This document shows positions 15,961 through 24,900 of a stretch of 64,000 bases of DNA, piece by piece. Numbering within the stretch: position 1 is the first letter of the stretch; every line of letters starts with the position of its first letter. This stretch comes from Streptomyces cyaneofuscatus (GTDB lineage Bacteria; Actinomycetota; Actinomycetes; Streptomycetales; Streptomycetaceae): contig NZ_JOEM01000003.1 of NCBI RefSeq assembly GCF_000718135.1, positions 124,001 to 188,000 on the forward strand, given 5' to 3'. The notes beneath the pieces are model-generated. The model worked only from the letters and a program-made list of their open reading frames with translations, was not told the origin of the DNA and searched no databases. The position numbers and the translations under genes are program-made.

Positions 15961-17874
15961 GTGATGACTGCCACCGCCCCGCGCCCCGGAGCGTCCCCGA
16001 TACGGCGGCCGTTCACCGCCGCCGCGCTCGCCGCCGCCCTCGTCAGCCTGGTGTTCGGGCTGATCCTGGCCGGCGCCGGGCCGGCGTCCGCGCACGCCGC
16101 CCTCACCGGGAGCGACCCGCAGGACGGGGCGGTGGTGGCCACCGCGCCGAAGGAGGTCACCCTCACCTTCTCCGAGGCGATCGCCGTCGGCGACGGTTCG
16201 ATCCGGGTCCTGGACCCCAGCAGCAAGCGCGCCGACACCGGGGCCGAGCCGAAGGACCTGTCCGACGGCTCCACCGTCCGGTACGGCGTCGAGCTCCACT
16301 CCGGCCTGCCCGACGGCACCTACACGGTGGCCTGGCAGGCGATCTCCGCCGACAGCCACCCCATCTCCGGCGCCTTCACGTTCTCCATCGGCGCCCCCTC
16401 CGAGACCACCGTGGCCCTGCCCTCCGAGGAGGTGGGCGGCGGCCCGGTCGGCACCGCCTACGGCATCGCGCGGTACGTCGCGTACGCCGGGTTCACCCTG
16501 CTCGTGGGCGGCGCGGCCTTCGTCCTGGGCTGCTGGCCCCGGGGCGCGTCCGTCCGGCCGATGCAGCGGCTCGTGGTGCGCGGCTGGGTCACGCTGACCG
16601 CGGCGACGCTGGTCATGCTGCTGCTGCGCAACCCGTACACGGGCAGCGGGAAGTTCGCGGACGCCTTCGACCTGGACGGGCTCCAGGCCGTCCTGGACAC
16701 CAAGCCGGGTGCCGCCCTCGTCTCGCGGCTGCTGCTGCTCGGCGCGGCCGCCCTGTTCATCGCCGTCCTGTTCGGTACGTACGCCCGGCGCGAGGACGCC
16801 GTCGAGAAGAAGGACCTCACCTTCGGCCTGGCGGTCGGTGGCGGGGTCGTCGCGGCGGGCATCGCCGCCACCTGGGCCATGTCCGAGCACGCGTCGACGG
16901 GCATCCAGGCGGGGATCGCCATGCCGGTGGATGTCCTGCACCTGCTGGCCGTCGCCGCCTGGCTCGGCGGGCTCGTCTCGCTCCTGGTGGCGCTGTACCG
17001 GACGCCGGACATCGGGAGCGATGCCGTACGGCGGTTCTCCCGGGTCGCGTTCGGCAGCGTCCTCGTCCTCGCGGCGACCGGGATCTACCAGTCGTGGCGG
17101 CAGGTCGGCTCCTGGTCGGCGCTGACCGGGACGCGGTACGGGCAGCTCCTGATCCTCAAGGTCGTGCTGATCGCCGCCCTGCTCGCCGTGGCGTGGTTCT
17201 CGCGGCGGTGGACGGGGCGGCTGACGGATACGGCGGTGCCCGCCTCGGCGGAGCCGGAAGCCGCCACGGAAGCGGATGCTGAGGTCGCGGACGGTGTCGA
17301 CCCCGAGCGCGCCGCCCAGCTGGCCCGTCAGCAGGCCGTCCTGACCGCCACGAAGAAGAAGCGGATACGGGACGCCGACCCGGAGCGTTCCGGGCTGCGC
17401 CGCTCGGTTCTGGCCGAGGCGGCGATCGCCGTGGTCCTGCTGGCCGTCACCACCGTGCTGACGTCGACCGAGCCGGGCCGTACGGAGGTGGAGGCCAAGG
17501 GCGCCTCCACCGCTCCATCCGCCCCCGCGGCGGGGCCCGTCAACCTGAGCATGCCCTTCGACACCGGCGGTCAGAACGGCAAGGGGACCGTCCGGATCGA
17601 CATCGACCCCGGGCGCACCGGCTCCAACGAGCTGCACGTGTGGGTCGACGGCAGCGACGGCAAGCCGATGGACGTCCCGGAGCTGAAGGTGGCGCTCACT
17701 CTGGAGGCGCAGGAGATCGGTCCGCTGCCGGTCGTGCCGGACCGGCTCGCCGAGGGGCACTGGTCGGCGAGCGGCGTCCAGATCCCGATGGCGGGGGAGT
17801 GGAAGGTCGACGTGACGGTACGGACCTCCGACATCGACCAGGTCACCATCGACGAGAACGTGAAGATCGGCTGA
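15961..17874 (+). CDS. CopC-CopD fusion copper transport protein (YcnJ-like)
   Basis: A 637-residue protein. A signal peptide ends at about residue 44 (GPASA). Mature CopC domain follows, starting HAALTGSDPQDGA with an N-terminal His copper ligand (His45) and DSHPISGAFTFS near its end. About eight CopD membrane helices run from about 160 to 415. A Lys/Arg-rich cytosolic loop (KKKRIRD), another helix at about 480-500 and a C-terminal extracytoplasmic beta domain (545-637) complete it. Such fusions are thought to import copper. It lies ten bases after ecuC. GTG 15961 and ATG 15964 are adjacent possible starts. Confidence 0.9.
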   Translation: MMTATAPRPGASPIRRPFTAAALAAALVSLVFGLILAGAGPASAHAALTGSDPQDGAVVATAPKEVTLTFSEAIAVGDGSIRVLDPSSKRADTGAEPKDLSDGSTVRYGVELHSGLPDGTYTVAWQAISADSHPISGAFTFSIGAPSETTVALPSEEVGGGPVGTAYGIARYVAYAGFTLLVGGAAFVLGCWPRGASVRPMQRLVVRGWVTLTAATLVMLLLRNPYTGSGKFADAFDLDGLQAVLDTKPGAALVSRLLLLGAAALFIAVLFGTYARREDAVEKKDLTFGLAVGGGVVAAGIAATWAMSEHASTGIQAGIAMPVDVLHLLAVAAWLGGLVSLLVALYRTPDIGSDAVRRFSRVAFGSVLVLAATGIYQSWRQVGSWSALTGTRYGQLLILKVVLIAALLAVAWFSRRWTGRLTDTAVPASAEPEAATEADAEVADGVDPERAAQLARQQAVLTATKKKRIRDADPERSGLRRSVLAEAAIAVVLLAVTTVLTSTEPGRTEVEAKGASTAPSAPAAGPVNLSMPFDTGGQNGKGTVRIDIDPGRTGSNELHVWVDGSDGKPMDVPELKVALTLEAQEIGPLPVVPDRLAEGHWSASGVQIPMAGEWKVDVTVRTSDIDQVTIDENVKIG

Positions 17875-17879
17875 GGTAC

Positions 17880-19250
17880 GTGAGCACGACCAGGAAGCAG
17901 GACCAGGACACGGACTCCACGCCCGTGACCAGGAAGCAGGACCAGGACACGGACTCCACGCCCGTGACCAGGAAGCAGGACCAGGACACGGACTCCACGC
18001 CCGTCGGTGTCTCGCGGCGGCGGCTGCTGGGCGGCGTGGGCGCGGCGGGCGCCACCGGGCTGGTGCTGGGCGCCGCGGGCGGGGCGGCCGGATACGCCGC
18101 GACCCGCTCCGATCCGCCGACCGCACTGACCACCGTCGGCTCCACCGAGGCGATGTTTCACGGGAAACATCAACCGGGGATCACCACTCCGCTTCAGGCC
18201 CGGGGCCACCTCGTCGCCTTCGACCTGGTGGCGGGCGCGGGCCGCAAGGAGGCCGTGGCCCTGATGCGGCGCTGGTCGGCGGTGGCGAGGGAGCTGATGG
18301 CGGGCCGCCCGGCGGCGGGCTCGGCGGACGGGCCCGGCCACGACACCGGCATCGCGCTGGACGCGGGGCCCTCGTCCCTCACGGTCACCTTCGGCTTCGG
18401 CCGTACGTTCTTCACGCGTACGGGTCTCACCTCCCGGCTGCCCGCAGGGCTCGACCCGCTGCCCGCGTTCTCCTCGGACCAGCTGGACGCCAGGCGCTCG
18501 GACGGCGACCTCTGGGTGCAGATCGGCGCCGACGACGCCCTGGTCGCCTTCCACGCCCTGCGGGCCGTACAGAAGGAGGGCGCGGGAACAGTAAAGGTGC
18601 GGTGGCAGATGAACGGCTTCAACCGCACCCCTGGGGCCACGGCCCGGCCGATGACCGCCCGCAACCTGATGGGCCAGATCGACGGGACCGGCAACCCGAA
18701 GCCCGCCGACGAGGACTTCGGGCGGCGGGTGTTCGTGCCGGCCTCCCCCGGCACCCGGCACGCGTGGCTGGAGGGCGGTTCGTACGCCGTCGTCCGCCGG
18801 ATCAGGATGCTGCTGGACGACTGGGAGAAGCTTCCGGTGGACCACCAGGAGCGGGTCATCGGGCGGCGCAAGGCGGACGGGGCCCCGCTGAGCGGCGGGA
18901 GCGAGACCACGGAGATGGACCTCGACAAGGCGGGCCCGGACGGCCGGCTCCTGATCCCCGACAACGCTCACGCCCGGATCTCCTCCCCCGAGAAGAACGG
19001 CGGGGCCGCCATGCTGCGGCGGCCGTTCTCGTACCACGACGGGATCGCGGAGGACGGCACCCCGGACGCCGGGCTGCTCTTCGTCTGCTGGCAGGCGGAC
19101 CCGTTCAAGGGGTTCGTGCCGGTGCAGCGCAAGCTCGACCGGGGTGACGCGCTGTCGCCGTTCATCCGGCACGAGGCGAGCGGGCTGTTCGCGGTGCCGG
19201 GCGGGGCGGCGGAGGGCGAGTACGTGGGACAGCGGCTGCTGGAGTCCTGA
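17880..19250 (+). CDS. dtpA: Tat-exported DyP-type peroxidase (DtpA/EfeB-like)
   Basis: A 456-residue haem peroxidase. Its N-terminus carries three perfect copies of a 13-residue repeat (TRKQDQDTDSTPV) before the twin-arginine signal SRRRLLGG (Arg46-48). The DyP domain shows the GxxDG motif (MGQIDGTGNP) and NAHARISSP with the probable haem ligand His. In S. lividans the homologue DtpA is a Tat substrate encoded with sco and ecuC and linked to copper-dependent morphogenesis; homologues also act in iron uptake (EfeB). GTG 17880 lies five bases after copCD, with TGAGG upstream. GTG codons inside the repeats (17925, 17964) are further in-frame start candidates. Confidence 0.9.
   Translation: MSTTRKQDQDTDSTPVTRKQDQDTDSTPVTRKQDQDTDSTPVGVSRRRLLGGVGAAGATGLVLGAAGGAAGYAATRSDPPTALTTVGSTEAMFHGKHQPGITTPLQARGHLVAFDLVAGAGRKEAVALMRRWSAVARELMAGRPAAGSADGPGHDTGIALDAGPSSLTVTFGFGRTFFTRTGLTSRLPAGLDPLPAFSSDQLDARRSDGDLWVQIGADDALVAFHALRAVQKEGAGTVKVRWQMNGFNRTPGATARPMTARNLMGQIDGTGNPKPADEDFGRRVFVPASPGTRHAWLEGGSYAVVRRIRMLLDDWEKLPVDHQERVIGRRKADGAPLSGGSETTEMDLDKAGPDGRLLIPDNAHARISSPEKNGGAAMLRRPFSYHDGIAEDGTPDAGLLFVCWQADPFKGFVPVQRKLDRGDALSPFIRHEASGLFAVPGGAAEGEYVGQRLLES
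17889..18004 (+). repeat. Three tandem 39-base repeats in dtpA
   Basis: Units at 17889-17927, 17928-17966 and 17967-18004 (last unit one base short of identity). They are identical, begin ACCAGGAAGCAGGACC and encode 13 residues each. Being in frame, copy-number change would only lengthen or shorten the signal peptide n-region. Confidence 0.97.
18155..18168. promoter_or_regulatory. parS-like site with one mismatch (inside dtpA)
   Basis: GTTTCACGGGAAAC differs at one base from the parS 14-mer GTTTCACGTGAAAC, with T and A flanks as in good sites. It lies in codons for AMFHGKHQ of dtpA, where an FHG-x-HQ-like motif is common in DyP proteins, so the match could be partly coincidental. Confidence 0.4.
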
Positions 19251-19341
19251 GGCGGGGGTGCTTCACGGGGCTTGCACGCTCGGCCCCGACCGGATTCTGA
19301 GACGGCGAGGCCCCTGCCGTACGGCGCAATAGGGTGAGCGT

Positions 19342-20277
19342 ATGTCAGCCACGCGCTACGCCTATCTCGGTCCCGAAGGCACCTTCACCGAGGTCGCCCT
19401 CCGCACGCTCCCGGAAGCCGCCACCCGCGAGCTCGTCCCGATGGTCTCCGTACCGGCGGCCCTGGACGCCGTACGCAACGGGGAGGCGGCGGCGGCTCTC
19501 GTGCCGATCGAGAACTCCGTCGAGGGCGGCATCACGGCCACGCTCGACGAGCTGACCAGCGGCGAGCCGCTGATGATCTACCGCGAGGTGCTGCTCTCCA
19601 TCACCTTCGCGCTGCTCGTGCGGCCGGGCACCAAACTGTCGGACATCAAGACGGTCACCGCTCACCCGGCCGCCCAGCCGCAGGTGCGCAACTGGATGGC
19701 GGCCCACCTCCCGCAGGCCGCGTGGGAGTCGGCGGCGTCCAACGCGGACGGCGCCCGGCTGGTCCAGGAAGGGCGCTACGACGCCGCGTTCGCCGGTGAG
19801 TTCGCCGCCGCCACCTACGGGCTCGAACCGCTGGTCACGGAGATCCACGACGCGGAGAACGCCCAGACCCGCTTCGTCCTGGTGGGCCGCCCGGCCCGGC
19901 CGTCGGCCCCGACCGGGGCCGACAAGACGTCCGTGGTGATCTGGCTGGGCGACGACCACCCCGGTGCGCTCCTGGAGCTGCTCCAGGAGTTCGCGGTGCG
20001 CGGCGTCAACCTGATGCTGATCCAGTCGCGCCCGACCGGCGAGGGGATCGGCAACTACTGCTTCGCCGTGGACGCCGAGGGGCACATCGCGGACCGGCGG
20101 GTGGGGGAGGCGCTGATGGGGCTGAAGCGGATCTGCCCGAAGGTGCGGTTCCTCGGTTCGTACCCGAGGGCCGGCGTATCCGCCGAGGAGGTCCGGCCGC
20201 TGCGGGCGGGCACCTCGGACAGCGCCTTCACCGAGGCCTCCGACTGGCTGGCGCGCAGCCAGGACGGCCGGATCTGA
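19342..20277 (+). CDS. pheA: Prephenate dehydratase
   Basis: A 311-residue cytosolic enzyme converting prephenate to phenylpyruvate in phenylalanine synthesis. The catalytic part (1-185) has YLGPEGTFTEVAL, VPIENSVEGG and TRFVLVGR, the TRF motif of the active site. An ACT domain (about 200-280) with GALLELLQEF and IQSRPTGEG follows and should bind phenylalanine for feedback control (the usual ESRP is QSRP here). ATG 19342 has AGGGTGAG upstream. It is a monofunctional PDT, as usual in actinobacteria. Confidence 0.94.
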   Translation: MSATRYAYLGPEGTFTEVALRTLPEAATRELVPMVSVPAALDAVRNGEAAAALVPIENSVEGGITATLDELTSGEPLMIYREVLLSITFALLVRPGTKLSDIKTVTAHPAAQPQVRNWMAAHLPQAAWESAASNADGARLVQEGRYDAAFAGEFAAATYGLEPLVTEIHDAENAQTRFVLVGRPARPSAPTGADKTSVVIWLGDDHPGALLELLQEFAVRGVNLMLIQSRPTGEGIGNYCFAVDAEGHIADRRVGEALMGLKRICPKVRFLGSYPRAGVSAEEVRPLRAGTSDSAFTEASDWLARSQDGRI

Positions 20278-20413
20278 GAGCGGATCCGACGGCGGATCTG
20301 ACGGCGGTCGACGGCGGTCGACGGCGACTCGTCCCGGAGCAGAGTGCTCCGTTTCGGGTCGCCCTGCGCGCTCCGCTGTGGTCCTACCTACAGATAGTCA
20401 TCCACCCACAGAG

Positions 20414-20732
20414 TTATCCACAGGCTGGCTTCTCGACCTGGGGACAAGTCGACACCCCAATGCGACATCGTCGACAAATCAACGCAGTGGGTCCGGATGC
20501 ATCCACAGAGGGCCGTCCCGGTGCGAGCCCTCCCGGATCGCGCGAATTCCCTTGATCAACTCACCAGAGCGACACATTGCCACCCGAATGAGCGTGCGGG
20601 GCAGGTTTCGGCTGCGAACACCGGGGGATCGACGGCCCTTCGTCCAGCCTCCGGAACATTCCGTTCCTGGATCCACAGAACTTCTTCACAGCCTGTGGAT
20701 AACTATTCCGGAACGCCCCCTCCTGTGGACAA
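20414..20732. other. Cluster of DnaA boxes between pheA and serS
   Basis: The 681-base spacer (20278-20958) contains TTATCCACA at 20414-20422, TCCACA-cored 9-mers at 20499-20507 (GCATCCACA) and 20669-20677 (GGATCCACA), TTATCCACA on the minus strand at 20694-20702 and TTGTCCACA on the minus strand at 20724-20732. The last is the preferred Streptomyces DnaA box. TTGTCCCCA (minus, 20439-20447) is a one-mismatch copy. DnaA box clusters near oriC are known in S. coelicolor and influence initiation frequency. No gene is visible in this spacer. Confidence 0.7.
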
Positions 20733-20958
20733 CGCAAGGGAGAGCGGCCCCAACTCCCCCTCGACCGAAGGCTCGTACGTCAAAAGAGCCTGCACCTTCT
20801 GCCCTGTTCAGGGGAGTTAACCGCCGTTATTGACGCAGCCCGCCGGATCGCGCCCCGCGATTCCCCCTCAGAAATATCAATTCCGGCAATTCGGTCAAAG
20901 TGACACGCTCGGCAATATCGGTTCGAGTGCGAGATCCGCGCACCGGTAGCCTGGAGGG

Positions 20959-22236
20959 GTGATTGACCTTCGCCTGCTCCGTGAGGACCCCGACCGTGTT
21001 CGCGCCTCCCAGCGCGCCCGTGGAGAGGACGTCGCGCTCGTCGACGCCCTGCTCTCCGCCGACGAGCTGCGCAGGTCGTCCGGCGTCCGCTTCGACGAAC
21101 TCCGCTCCGAGCAGAAGCAGCTCGGCAAGCTGATCCCCAAGGCCACCCCCGAGGAGCGCGCCGAGCTCCTCAAGAAGGCCGATCAGCTCAAGGCCGACGT
21201 CAAGGCGGCCGACGCCGCACAGGACGAGGCCGACGCCGAGGCCAAGCGGCTGCTCCTCCAGCTCGGCAACATCGTCCACGAGGACGTGCCGGTCGGCGGC
21301 GAGGAGGACTTTGTCGTCCTGGAGACGCACGGCACCATCCGCGACTTCGGCGCCGAGGGCTTCGAGCCCAAGGACCACCTGGAGCTCGGCGAGGCGCTCG
21401 GCGCCATCGACATGGAGCGCGGGGCCAAGGTCTCCGGCTCGCGGTTCTACTACCTCACGGGCGTCGGCGCCCTCCTGGAGCTCGCCCTCGTCAACGCGGC
21501 GATCGCCCAGGCGACCGAGGCCGGCTTCATCCCGATGCTGACCCCCGCGCTGGTCCGCCCGCGCGCCATGGAGGGTACCGGCTTCCTCGGCCAGGCCGCG
21601 GAGAACGTGTACCACCTGGAGAAGGACGACTACTACCTGGTCGGCACCTCGGAGGTGCCGCTCGCCGCGTACCACATGGACGAGATCGTGGAGGCGGACA
21701 AGCTGCCCCTGCGCTACGCGGGCTTCTCCCCCTGCTTCCGCCGCGAGGCCGGGACGTACGGCAAGGACACCCGCGGCATCTTCCGCGTCCACCAGTTCGA
21801 CAAGGTCGAGATGTTCTCGTACGTCGACCCGGCGGACGCCGAGGCCGAGCACCGCAGGCTCCTGGAGTGGGAGAAGCAGTGGCTCACCGGCCTCGAACTG
21901 CCCTTCCAGGTCATCGACGTCGCCACCGGTGACCTCGGCGCCTCCGCCTCACGCAAGTTCGACTGCGAGGCGTGGATCCCGACCCAGGGCAAGTACCGCG
22001 AGCTGACCTCCGCGTCGAACTGCGACAGCTTCCAGGCCCGCCGCCTCTCCGTCCGGATGCGCGAGGGCAAGAAGGTCCAGCCGCTGGCCACGCTGAACGG
22101 CACCCTCTGCGCCGTACCGCGCACCATCGTGGCGCTGCTGGAGAACCACCAGCTGCCCGACGGTTCGGTCCGGGTCCCCGAGGTGCTCCGTCCGTACCTG
22201 GGCGGGCGCGAGGTCCTGGAACCGGTCGCCAAGTGA
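20959..22236 (+). CDS. serS: Seryl-tRNA synthetase
   Basis: A 425-residue class II synthetase that charges tRNA-Ser. The N-terminal coiled-coil arm (about 25-105, rich in Glu, Lys and Ala) binds the long variable arm. The catalytic core has motif 1 ([16 protein letters not shown]), [10 protein letters not shown], motif 2 ([25 protein letters not shown]) and motif 3 ([19 protein letters not shown]). GTG 20959 has no properly spaced ribosome site; a TAGCCT hexamer at 20946-20951 would place transcription start at the GTG, so the message is probably leaderless. It overlaps the next gene by four bases. Confidence 0.97.
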   Translation: MIDLRLLREDPDRVRASQRARGEDVALVDALLSADELRRSSGVRFDELRSEQKQLGKLIPKATPEERAELLKKADQLKADVKAADAAQDEADAEAKRLLLQLGNIVHEDVPVGGEEDFVVLETHGTIRDFGAEGFEPKDHLELGEALGAIDMERGAKVSGSRFYYLTGVGALLELALVNAAIAQATEAGFIPMLTPALVRPRAMEGTGFLGQAAENVYHLEKDDYYLVGTSEVPLAAYHMDEIVEADKLPLRYAGFSPCFRREAGTYGKDTRGIFRVHQFDKVEMFSYVDPADAEAEHRRLLEWEKQWLTGLELPFQVIDVATGDLGASASRKFDCEAWIPTQGKYRELTSASNCDSFQARRLSVRMREGKKVQPLATLNGTLCAVPRTIVALLENHQLPDGSVRVPEVLRPYLGGREVLEPVAK

Positions 22237-23057
22237 CCTTTCCCTTCAAGCTCGTCGCGACCGACCTCGACGGCACCCTGCTGCGCGGGGACGACACGGT
22301 CTCCGAGCGCACGCGCGAGGCACTGGGCGCGGCCACGGCGGCCGGTGCCGCGCACATCATCGTCACCGGGCGTTCGGTCCCCTGGACCCGGTACATCCTG
22401 GACGACCTGGGCTACGACGGCCTCGCCGTCTGCGGCCAGGGCGCGCAGGTCTACCACGCGGGCGAGCACCGGCTGCTGACCTCGCTGACCCTGGACCGGC
22501 AGCTCGCCGGGCTCGCGCTCTCCAAGATCGAGGCGGAGGTCGGTCCACTGGCGCTGGCCGCCAGCCGCGACGGCCTGGAGGGCGAGGTGCTCGTCGGCCC
22601 CGGCTACCGGGTGCAGGAGGGACCGCTCCCGTACGTCTTCGTGGACGACGCCTCCGAGATGTGGACCGCCCCGCTGAACAAGGTCTACCTCCAGCACCCG
22701 GAGCTCGACGACGACGCTCTTGCCACGGCCGCGCGGTCCGCCGTCGGCAATCTGGTCGACGTGGTCATGGCGGGCCCCGGCGTGGTGGAGATCCTCCCCC
22801 TCGGGCTGAGCAAGGCGACCGGCCTCTCGCTGGCCGCCCGCCGGCTCGGGGTGAAGGCCGCCGACACCATCGCCTTCGGTGATATGCCGAACGACATCCC
22901 GATGTTCGGCTGGGCGCGGCACGGCGTGGCCATGGCCAACGCCCACGACACCCTGAAGGCCGTGGCGCACGAGATCACCGCGTCCAACGAGCACGACGGC
23001 ATCGCGGTGGTCCTGGAGGAGCTGCTCCGCACGGGCTCCCTCGCCGCGCCCCACTGA
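22233..23057 (+). CDS. HAD family hydrolase (Cof/YidA-like)
   Basis: A 274-residue member of the C2-cap HAD phosphatases, acting on small phosphorylated metabolites. Motif I is [13 protein letters not shown] (the two Asp are nucleophile and acid), motif II the ITGRS-like VTGRS, motif III the Lys of GLSKATG and motif [19 protein letters not shown] 22233 overlaps the serS stop (GTGA), so the two are co-translated. Substrate unknown. A related gene stands at 34275. Confidence 0.9.
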   Translation: MTFPFKLVATDLDGTLLRGDDTVSERTREALGAATAAGAAHIIVTGRSVPWTRYILDDLGYDGLAVCGQGAQVYHAGEHRLLTSLTLDRQLAGLALSKIEAEVGPLALAASRDGLEGEVLVGPGYRVQEGPLPYVFVDDASEMWTAPLNKVYLQHPELDDDALATAARSAVGNLVDVVMAGPGVVEILPLGLSKATGLSLAARRLGVKAADTIAFGDMPNDIPMFGWARHGVAMANAHDTLKAVAHEITASNEHDGIAVVLEELLRTGSLAAPH

Positions 23058-23075
23058 CGTAACCCTGCATGTCCG

Positions 23076-23124
23076 GGCCCTGCCCGCCGCCGCTGAACTC
23101 CAGCGACGGCGGGCAGGGCCTTTT
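23076..23124 (+). terminator. Rho-independent terminator after serS-HAD
   Basis: Arms 23076-23095 and 23101-23120 pair over 20 bases with one mismatch and a 5-base loop, followed by TTTT at 23121-23124. It separates this operon from the convergent gene at 23131. Confidence 0.85.
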
Positions 23125-23130
23125 CACGGC

Positions 23131-23838
23131 TCAGCGGCGCCCGGTCCGGCGCCGCAGGTCCTTCAGCTGATGCGCGAAGGCCTCCAGGCGCGCGTCGAAG
23201 CGGGCGTCCATCCGTACGACGTCCTGCGACAGGTCCGAAAGCCGCACGCTCATCGCGCCGACCAGCTGCTGCGTCACCTCCACCTTCCGGTCCAGGCTGT
23301 CCAGCCGCTCCGACATCCGGCAGAGCACCGGCCCGAGCTCCTGGAGCGCACTGCCGACACCGGCGAGGCAGCTCTCGATCCGGGTGACCCGCACATCGAG
23401 CGTGTCGTACTGGGCCCGCAGGGACTCCTCGGCGTCGAGAAGGTAGGTACGGACGCAGCAGGCGATGTCGCTGTCGCGAAGAAGCATGGCGACGTTGAGG
23501 ACGGTCCGGCGGGTGTACAGGCGCAGTTGCGTGGCCGCCTGTGGATAACTTTCCCCCTCCTCCCCCTTCCATAGCGACATCATGTCGCTATGGAAGGACC
23601 GCAGGTCAGCGCCGCGCAGAAGACGCAGACCGTTCTCGGTGAACTCCTCCTGATGGCGATCGGTGAGCCTTCTGACCGAGGCTGTGGATACTTCGAAGTA
23701 ACGTGCCACGTCCTCTGTGCGAACGTGAATTCCGTCCGGGAGCATGACAAGGCTCTTCACCTTGTCGAGGATGTCGACGCGCCCCATCTGCTCGACGCGC
23801 AGCGCGCGCGATTCGAGCAGGGCGACTTCCGTGGGCAT
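23131..23838 (-). CDS. Putative DNA-binding protein with C-terminal coiled coil
   Basis: A 235-residue protein. The first 115 residues have a phage antirepressor/ORF6N-like look (VRTEDVARYFEVSTASVRRLTDRHQEEFTENGLRLL), with a helix-turn-helix-like VARYFEVSTASVRRL. The C-terminal 120 residues are long heptad-patterned helices (DVRVTRIESCLAGVG, MSERLDSLDRKVEVTQQL), likely a coiled coil. ATG 23838 has GGAAGG seven bases upstream; ATG 23844 is also possible. A TTATCCACA DnaA-box sequence (minus, 23540-23548) falls inside. No partner gene; role unknown. Confidence 0.6.
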   Translation of the reverse strand: MPTEVALLESRALRVEQMGRVDILDKVKSLVMLPDGIHVRTEDVARYFEVSTASVRRLTDRHQEEFTENGLRLLRGADLRSFHSDMMSLWKGEEGESYPQAATQLRLYTRRTVLNVAMLLRDSDIACCVRTYLLDAEESLRAQYDTLDVRVTRIESCLAGVGSALQELGPVLCRMSERLDSLDRKVEVTQQLVGAMSVRLSDLSQDVVRMDARFDARLEAFAHQLKDLRRRTGRR

Positions 23839-24080
23839 GGGCATGCCTTCCGTACGAGGGAATGACAAGGGACGGCCCCTACCCCGGGCTGCAGGGGTGG
23901 AGGACGCTCACGGTTGCCACTCACTCGATGACCGGACCGGTGGGCCGAGCCTCACCCGGGTCCGGCACTCCCCGATTTCACGAACGCTACGACGCCACGG
24001 ATTCCAGTTGCCTCCACGCACCCTGCCCAACGACCCGATAAACGTACGGTTACGCGCACATCTGTCCCGGTCATACGACA

Positions 24081-24113
24081 ACCCCCGCCCTCCGGGGAAC
24101 AGGGGGCGGGGGT
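24081..24113 (-). terminator. Probable terminator after the ABC operon
   Basis: CCCCCGCCC-type arm near 24081-24091 pairs with the GGGCGGGGG arm at about 24103-24113 around a short loop, 38 bases beyond the last ABC gene stop. Apart from this hairpin I see nothing in the 312-base stretch between 23839 and 24150. Confidence 0.55.
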
Positions 24114-24150
24114 CGCAGGGGATGCCACCGGGATCAGGCCCGGCCAGGGC

Positions 24151-24870
24151 TCACTCCTCCCCGGCCAGCTTCAGCGCGCGCAGCTTCTGGCCCGCGTACC
24201 AGGTGGCGGCCACGGTGACGGCGGCCAGCAGGACCGTCGCGAGCGGCAGCCCCACGTCCGAGGTGACCATGCCCTGGCCGGCCACCTTCTCGGCGACGGC
24301 GAGGGACCACTGCTGGACGCTGAGCGTCCGCGCACCCGGCACCAGGCTGCCGAAGAGCGCCTCCCAGACCAGCGCGTACACCAGGCCGATGACCACCGCG
24401 TGGCGGCTGACGGTGCCGAGGAGGAGGAACAGCGCGCTGTACGCGATCGAGGCGACGAGCGCCGCGATCGTGTAGGCGATCGCGATCTGCTGCCCGTTGC
24501 CGTTCAGGATCAGCCCCGCGAGCAGGGTCGGCAGGGCGGAGAAGACCATGGTCACCGCGATGGCGACGATCAGCTTGGTGAAGATGATCGTGGGGCGCTT
24601 CACCGGCTTGGCCAGCAGGTAGACGATCGAGCCGTCGTCGATCTCGGGACCGATCGCACCGGTTCCGGCGATCACCCCGATCAGCGGCACCATCGTGGCG
24701 ATGGCGAACCCGCCGAGGACGTTGGCGGCGACCTGGTCATCGGCCCCGGCGAACATGCGGACCGCCGCCGCGAGGAGCAGCAGCAGCGCGGGAAGGACGA
24801 ACAGGATGGCGGCCCGGCGCCGGCCGAGCAGGGCCCGGTAGGTGAGCCGGGCGACTGTGGGGTCGTACAT
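24151..24870 (-). CDS. ABC transporter permease (ABC-2 type)
   Basis: A 239-residue integral membrane protein with about six helices (LFVLPALLLLLAAAVRMF; VLGGFAIATMVPLIGVIAGTGAIG; IIFTKLIVAIAVTMVFSALPTLLA; IAYTIAALVASIAYSALFLLL; AVVIGLVYALVWEALFGSLV; VLLAAVTVAATWYAG). The ABC-2 hallmark DDGSIVYLLAKPVKRPTII links helices 2 and 3. It is the last gene of a four-gene operon and pairs most likely with the ATPase ending 30 bases upstream. Substrate unknown; an export role is usual for ABC-2 permeases. Confidence 0.87.
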   Translation of the reverse strand: MYDPTVARLTYRALLGRRRAAILFVLPALLLLLAAAVRMFAGADDQVAANVLGGFAIATMVPLIGVIAGTGAIGPEIDDGSIVYLLAKPVKRPTIIFTKLIVAIAVTMVFSALPTLLAGLILNGNGQQIAIAYTIAALVASIAYSALFLLLGTVSRHAVVIGLVYALVWEALFGSLVPGARTLSVQQWSLAVAEKVAGQGMVTSDVGLPLATVLLAAVTVAATWYAGQKLRALKLAGEE

Positions 24871-24900
24871 GACGGTGCACAGCTCCTTTCAGGCCACTAC

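Noticed and set aside
20278..20958. T-box leader or small protein in the serS upstream region
   Set aside because: No T-box sequence or specifier stem; the short frames there are not supported by a ribosome site, and serS appears leaderless.
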